From: Arenicola marina
Taxonomy: Eukaryota > Annelida > Polychaeta > Arenicolidae
NCBI GenBank assembly: GCA_964019135.1
Contig: OZ025258.1
Coordinates: forward strand, 31,552,186 to 31,616,185
DNA length: 64,000 nucleotides
Direction of reading: 5' to 3'
Shown: positions 57,201 through 64,000 of the stretch, piece by piece
Layout: the number at the start of each line of letters is the position of its first letter
Position numbering within the stretch: the first letter of the stretch is position 1
Notes under the pieces: generated by a model
The model's database searches: none
What the model was told of the DNA's origin: nothing
The model's input: the letters and a program-made list of their open reading frames with translations, nothing else
Program-made: the position numbers and the translations under genes

Positions 57201-58960
57201 CCCACCTGTACACAGCTAATTGAATAAAAGTAGGATTTCTCCCAGATTCCACGGGATGTGAGCTGGAAGGGAAAGCCCCTCACTCCACCCACCCACCCAA
57301 CCAACCTCCACCCTCTATGTTTCGATTCACAGTTTTTAATCCACAACCATTCCACAGAATTTGATATAAACACTGAGGGTTACCTTCTACCCCTTCTCCC
57401 CGCATCTTCACGGAAAAGAAGCATGAGTCTTTCTCTGGTGGAATGCTGAACGCCAACTCAAAGCAAAACCCAATGAATTCAGGGCAGACTTTTTATTCCG
57501 CTCAGAAACCTCTTCGATCTTTTGGATGCACAATAATATAAGTACACACTTGAAGAGCAAATGAGCACGCTGCTTAAAACGTGTGTTTGCTAAACTGGTT
57601 CATTCCGTGTGTGATAATGTAGCTTTCCTTTGTATTACGTCAACATAATTTGTCATCGCTTCTCGTTTTTACGCTTTAAAATAAAGATAATATTGTACAT
57701 TCTTCATGAAGGCAATGGAAATCACTTGGTGGAAATGTTTGCATAACTTGGTTAAGTATTGAGTTGTCTTCAAACAAGCAAACGACAAATGCGCCACCTC
57801 GCGGTCACTCACATGTAACCCAAGATACTGGAAGATAATAAGCAACGCATTATACTAAAGAAACATATTGTTCAGTACAGCTAAACAAACATATGAACTA
57901 TTTTTATCAACGGCGATTTAAACTGCTTACTTTCCCTCGATGCCTTTCAAACACGTGATCCTGATGACCTGATATCATTGGCTGCCCACAAGGACTTTAT
58001 ATTGGAAGGTCTCTGCTACCCATGCCAAGGCTTTGATTCAAGGTTAAGTGATGGCACCATATCACGCACACCCATTGAGGCGCTGTGTGAGAGCGGGCGG
58101 GCGGGAGGAGCGACCACATGTACCAGGCACAGTGAAGGACATGCTCAGGGGACTGGTTCCAGAGAAATGTAAGTGACACAAGCTATCGATTCCCAATCTA
58201 TAACGGACTGCCACATTCAGAGCGCCTGCACCCCGCCAAACCGCCACACGTGGGAAGTTGTTTCAACGCCATTGCAGCTGCAGAAGGGTAGAGGAAAAAC
58301 CAAAGGAAATCATACAGTGTCGTTATTTTTTTTTTTTACATTATTTTAAATGTTTCATTTACGTGGAACCTCTGTTGTTTAAAAAAATAAAAAATAAGTG
58401 TGGTCACTAATAATAATTGTCATTGCTACCGTATTCGTAGTAGAAGAATTCATCAAGAGATATATAACAATGATGATACTATAAAAAGACAAACAACGAG
58501 TGAGGTCCCAATGTTTTTTGTTTTTTTGTGTGTTTTTTTTTATTGTATCTATAACAGTACAAAATAAATGCAACGTTTCACAATACGGCGACTAAGGTCC
58601 CAAATTTGATGACGTAGTACACAAGACAAATCCCAAAGGGAGCACCGACCTGGCAAAATAGGGGCAAATGTGCTATATGCGTAATTTTGAAGATACTCTT
58701 ACAGCAAGTTTTCACATAATTTTCGAAATATTTTGGAAAAGTGTTCTGGATATATTATCTGACCTTATGAATGTTAACTCGCTGAATGATGTGTCATCAC
58801 ATGCTGATTTTGATGACATCATACACAAGAAATTATTTTTTCCCAGATTAGATGCATTATTTTTTTTATTTCATTGGGTACTTATACGCTAAGAATATTA
58901 ATACATCATTTCCAGTCGAAACAATTTTTAAGCTAAAAACTATTACTGTATGAGTAACTT
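57201..58960. other. AT-rich intergenic DNA
   Basis: Nothing recognised beyond a CTCF-like site at 57791-57804 and T-runs near 58327 and 58520. Confidence 0.4.
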
Positions 58961-58965
58961 GAAGT

Positions 58966-59155
58966 CATTCACACAAAAGTGCGATAGATCATTCACACAA
59001 AAGTGCGATGGATCATTCACATAAAAGTGCGATAGATCATTCACATAAAAGTGCGATAGATCATTCACATAAAAGTGTGATGGATCATTCACATAAAAGT
59101 GCGATAGATCATTCACACAAAAGTGCGATAAATCATTCACACAAAAGTGCGATAG
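58966..59155. repeat. 24-bp minisatellite, 8 copies
   Basis: Unit GATCATTCACATAAAAGTGC followed by GATA. Open on both strands because 24 is a multiple of 3. Confidence 0.93.
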
Positions 59156-59821
59156 ATATGGTTAAAACCGTTATAAGACATGCGACACATTGTCATTTTG
59201 GAGCAGATATGGAGCGATCTTACTCTGAATACATGGCGATTGCACAGTTAGATTTCGCGGCCAAATAATGGCACATATTTGCGCCTCTTTGAAGACCTAA
59301 TCAACGTGTTGATGAGCCAATAGGACACGACATTTTAAACTAAACGTAGCTTTGAGCAAGGAAGGAAGCAAGAAATTCAACGGGGCATCGCCGCCAGGGA
59401 CACGCGCCGGCCCGATCGCCCGGCAGAGGGCGTTCCGCTTAAGCTATAGTCCCTCTGCCCCACGTCAAACTTAACCATTAGAATTATGCTTCACACGCGA
59501 AAATTGAAAATTCGTCAAATGGAACATACATTCGCAGTGTTGCATCAAACGCATCACTGTTTAGCATTTACGGGGCTATTGGTACCGCACTGAACGAATT
59601 CATTCCATTTTGATTAATTAGAGGACACATTTCTATCGAACTATGTTTCAAGTTCGATCGAGGTCAAAGGCGTGAAGCACTTTGAACCTTGACCCCGTGT
59701 TATTTTGAAATGTTTTTTTTTTCGCGTAACTTTTTCATTGTGATCGTACAACAACGAATGCCTATATTTCTAAAATTCTGCATTGGTGGTTACGAGGGGA
59801 AGAGGTGATAGCAGCGACAGC

Positions 59822-59940
59822 AGATGCTGGCAGAGTGGCGCCGGCCATGGCAGAGTGGCGCCGGCAGAGTGGCGCCGGCAGAGTGGCGCCGGCCATGGCA
59901 GAGTGGCGCCGGCCATGGCAGAGTGGCGCCGGCCATGCAT
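59822..59940. repeat. GC-rich repeat of 13/19 bp, about 6 copies
   Basis: Units GCAGAGTGGCGCCG with or without a GCCATG extension. Confidence 0.9.
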
Positions 59941-60939
59941 CGGTGATAAAATCTGATGTAGTCATGGCTGCCGCAGAAATGAGGAACGCGCATGCGTGAA
60001 GCTTGATACGTCATAACTCTTACGTTGCTACCGACAAACTGGGTGCAAAAGGCTCTGCCGCTTCACACTCGCGGCGAAATAGCAGACACCATTTTTATCC
60101 GGACATCCTACACCAAACTCACTATCACCGGGTCATTTTGAGGTTATTTAAGCTTGCAAGGTCAATCAAACGCGCTGTTGACGATTAGGAGCCCCAGTTC
60201 TTCCGCTGGTGCCTGGAGTTTCCTTATGTAGTCTACATATAACTAGATACCTGCCCCCCATTCCTCATCTCCTACCCCCGACTGGCCCTGTCACGCCATG
60301 TCAACCGGCACCAATGCCATGGTCAAGCCCAACATGTCATGTGGACATTGACTTGGCTGGGGTGGGGCGGTCTGGAGATGGCGGAAGGTCGGGGGGGGGT
60401 GGTGGGCTTTGCGTGGCGGGAGGGGTTGGTCGCCAATGATCTGGATGTTGTTTGATTTATCCTACACCCGCGGTGATCATGGATAGATGGAGGGCTGTGG
60501 GTATATAATGGCGGTGTGGTGTAAATGCGAGGTACACAGGGTGATGCGAGCGGGGAGCGGGCATTATATCGAGTTGTATCAAACTGACTGCGCAGCGCGT
60601 TTCACGCTAAAGTAAATGAAAAGTCATTAATATCGGCCAATAAATGCTGTTCCCGGGGACAGAAGGAGACAGTTGCTCTGTGATCGGCTCGGGAGTCACG
60701 CATTGTGCGGCCTGCCCACCGCGCCAGGATATCTCATTTGCATTTCTTTTTGTCGGCGGCACGCCTGATTATAAGGCCATGTCGCACGCCGGACTGGCGC
60801 ACTTTGGAAAGTCACACCACTCAGGTGGGGCGGGGGGGGCGAGGGGGGAGGCTAGGGCTTGGAACCACGTGTTTAAATCTAAAGGGGGAAGGAGGCACGG
60901 GGTGGGGGGCTGGCCCGGCTTAGTTACCTCTGAAGGTAC

Positions 60940-61165
60940 AGGGAGGGAGGGAGGGAGGGCGGGAGAAGGGAGGGCGGAAAGGGGGTGGGGTGTTGTGATC
61001 GGGGAGAGGGAGGGCGGGAAGGGGGTGGGGTGTTGTGATCGGGGAGAGGGAGGGCGGAAAGGGGGTGGGGTGTTGTGATCGGGGAGAGGGAGGGCGGGAA
61101 GGGGGTGGGGTGTTGTGATCGGGGGAGAGGGAGGGCGGGAAGGGGGTGGGGTGTATAAGATCGGA
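60940..61165. repeat. 40-bp G-rich minisatellite, about 5 copies
   Basis: Unit GGGGAGAGGGAGGGCGGGAA followed by GGGGGTGGGGTGTTGTGATC. Multiple G-runs satisfy the G-quadruplex pattern. Confidence 0.92.
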
Positions 61166-61634
61166 GAGAGGGGGGGGGGGTGCGAGGTGAGTAGGTAGCT
61201 TGGTGACTTCCTCGGATCATTGCTGAATATCGATCAGTCAAAGAGTCGAACGAATCAAACTGATCCGCTGTAGCGACGACGCAGGAAGGCAATATCGATC
61301 TCAGCTTTTGAAGGTTGCTGCGCTGCGGGGGTTAGCTCGGCTTTCATTGCTCGGGGGTGACTTGTGCCTGGAGCCCGTATGGGGGGGGGGGGGGGCGGGG
61401 AAGGATAGGGGAGGGGCGGTATACTGAGAAGGGGGAGGGAGCGATTCCATCAAGGTGTGTGGTACATCGGGAGAGTGTTACCGCTCGGACGTTTTACGGG
61501 ATGCTGAAGCAGAGGGCGGCGAAGATGAGGCTCAGCTTGTCTCTATAGTTACAGCCACCTGCATACTCCGCACGCCACCAGCGGTTGCCAAAGACAGTAT
61601 CCCCGTGATATGCCCTCCGAAAATGTGGGGATCC

Positions 61635-61705
61635 CGGCTGTCTGATCCGTGGCGCGAACCCACGACTCTCCGTTCACCGACACGCTAGCTCTTGGGCTGC
61701 AAAGG
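61635..61705 (-). mobile_element. possible tRNA-derived SINE fragment
   Basis: The minus strand reads CAGCCCAAGAGCTAGCGTGT ... GAGAGTCGTGGGTTCGCGCC, i.e. a weak box A about 35 bp before a good box B (GGGTTCGCGCC). Borders are uncertain. Confidence 0.4.
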
Positions 61706-64000
61706 AATATCCACAAACTAACCACTAATTAACTGTGACCGATAAACCACAGCTTTTATCGCTAGGCGGAGCCACATGCCGATGTCGTCCATTTTATGAC
61801 TTCCGTGTATATTTGTGGTGCTGTTGTACGATTCGCGCTCTCTGCTTCTGACGTTAGCTGACTAACCTTGACATAACAGAATGGTGTATTTTGTCCTTCT
61901 TTAGCCATTCGCAGCAAAAAGGCCAGAAATGAACATGTAGGAGGCACAAATCATGAAATAATAAATGGTATATTTTATATTCATTAATATCAAAAATAAA
62001 AACAACGTTAGCCGGGGGTGGGTGTGGGTGGGGAGACAACGATATATCTATTGCAGATAGCAGACGAGGCAAAGTAATAAAATGTGTCAAATAGTAATAG
62101 ATTGCAATGGCTAACAATGGCATTAGACCAAAGTTTGAATCCGCCCAGTAAGAATAATGGAGGAGGGGACAAACAAATGGAATAGAACAAAACCGTTTGT
62201 TGGGACACCAGTGAGCAAAATATCATGTAAATAGAAGCTACCGAGCATCGGCAAAGTCATTATTTCTCTAATTTTATGCTGACGGTAGCAAACAAAACGA
62301 CAAAATAAAATTGCCTTATGAACTAAGGGACAGGTACACGCCGTTCTCAGGTCCCTAGCTGTTGTGTACGGAGACGAAGAGAGCGCGACACGGAAAAAAT
62401 TAAACAACACTCTTCTGCGCGTCAGATATGGAGATTCGTTTGAGGCGACCACTGCCACGAAAACACGTGAACCATCTCAGCACTTTCAAAGCGAAATCAA
62501 GCAAATATTAGTTTTGCATGCTAGAGGGCCTTTCGACTTTTCAGCCTTTCAAGGGGCTTTCGTTTTATAAAATCCATCGATTTCTGATCATGTCGAAGTT
62601 GTGATGGGTGTTTTTTTTTTGCTGTTTTTTCACTTATTTTTTACGGAACGCCTAAAGTCATTCACTCCATATCCCATCGCACCCACAAGGATCCCGAATA
62701 GCTGGCTAATATCAACCCACAGCTACAAACCGGCTCCCTGGGCATGTCGCGGCGTCGGAAACCCAATGGTTTTACTCGGTCAACACTCGCCCGAGGCCTT
62801 AATGGGGTTTGCCATACTTCGCACACCCGCGTGGATTTGCGAATTGTGTCACGTGACTAGAACTGTGGTGGAGCGAGCGACACTAATGGACAAAAAGGCC
62901 AACGACACATTATTTGATAACACTGATTAGCAAATTTCCTCAGAAACTTGAAACATGCTTTGAATGTAAGTTATGTACCCGGTATATAGTTTCTTATTGC
63001 ATGAGTACACATACATGTCTTGCAATAAATAGTTCACTTAGGCACTTTTCTTTGTCAAAATGACATCTCATGTGGGAAACCGATGTCTGTATTCGCACAT
63101 TGCTGCATACCTTTTTCGTACCGAGTTTTTTTACCAGGACACAATCAGACGATGTATCCAAGAGGTTTGTTCAAAATATCTTGAAAAATCATATTGCAAG
63201 TGGAGCATTGCTGTATGATCAATAAATTCAATGAAATATTCATTTATCGTTATACACTACGGTTTAGGACACATGGAATACATCTTTCTCTAAAGGTTTT
63301 TTTCTGCAACCAATTAATAATATTATATCATGGTGTATGTTGCTGGGCGATATCATTGCTGAAATTGCAAATTGGCGATATAAGTGTTGCGTGACTAACT
63401 CTACGATAAAAATCACGTTCGGGCCACCCGTAACCCCGCGTTCGGGAATCCTATGGTAGGTATGCCGATTGAATTAGGAGGCTGGCGAAGGATGTCCCAG
63501 CTGCGACATCACATTTCCTCGTGTTGGCGAAATGTGGCGTTTGGTGACCGTGAACTACCATGGGGTGACTACTCATGTATCCACAAGATATAAATTGGAT
63601 TTATGTTAATATTAATGTCATACATAGCAGTTGTATTGTAAAACAAACCACGTAGCAAGCTGCCGATTTGGGCTAGCTTGGGTTCAATTGCTGTTTGTTG
63701 CCCTTGGCCCATTAAGTTGACCTCTGTGGTTATTATAATACAAGACAAATGAATGCATCACATAAGTCACACTTGGTCACGTACTTAAAATACGCCATAC
63801 CGAATTGTCTTTCGAGAATATAAAATTATATTTGTACGATTAGGAGCTGCGATGGGTAGATCGCACTCCTCTCGTTTTCGGACGAAAGGAAGTCATGCTC
63901 CCCTATTATCGCTCCTCTGGATGCTGAATTGCGGAGCCACCTAATCACACGGACCTGTACCGTGGATGTCCCTCCCACTCATTTTTACACCCCTCACGGT
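61706..64000. other. AT-rich intergenic DNA, no gene recognised
   Basis: Open frames such as 62601-62930 (+) carry no recognised domain or convincing splice context. Confidence 0.4.

Overview
This is a eukaryotic genomic window, most probably from a cephalochordate (amphioxus, Branchiostoma-like). Three observations point there: an SLC6 monoamine transporter gene with vertebrate-like intron phases, an extreme load of minisatellites (about 15 kb of 64 kb by my reading), and several minisatellites built from exon-intron junctions. I recall that last peculiarity being described at an amphioxus Adh locus as 'mirage minisatellites'. The species call is inference; no database search was possible.

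Two spliced genes can be reconstructed, and they converge tail to tail. Gene A (+ strand, exons between 3788 and 19153) has seven exons that join with consistent splice phases into a 435-residue protein. It consists of four divergent repeats of about 85-100 residues, followed by a Pro-rich tail and a C-terminal CaaX-type prenylation motif (C-T-I-V). I do not recognise the family. Gene B (- strand, 22474 to at least 42313) is a sodium- and chloride-dependent neurotransmitter transporter of the monoamine clade (SERT/DAT/NET type). Thirteen coding exons were traced from just before TM1 to the stop codon; only the extreme N-terminus is missing.

Layout: 1-3.7 kb, a 33-bp minisatellite, a cluster of CRE-bearing repeats and C-rich DNA. 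3.8-19.2 kb, gene A, with a 12-kb first intron holding 11-, 34- and 28-bp arrays. 19.2-22.5 kb, the convergent 3' regions. 22.5-42.3 kb, gene B. 42.3-64 kb, no convincing gene, but promoter-like CpG/ETS/CRE segments, many short arrays, a hAT-like MITE and a possible tRNA-derived SINE fragment.

The standout is gene B. Four of its introns carry minisatellites whose units contain, or start exactly at, a splice junction of the neighbouring exon: exon 4 5' splice site (about 86 units of 50 bp, nearly the whole intron), exon 5 5' splice site, exon 10 3' splice site and exon 12 3' splice site. A fifth junction (exon 2 5' splice site) lies in a tandem duplication of about 133 bp that copies part of the exon. 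Gene A shows a decayed example after its exon 6. The transporter is therefore surrounded by roughly 100 near-perfect decoy splice sites. No retroviral, Polinton or other virus-like element was recognised.
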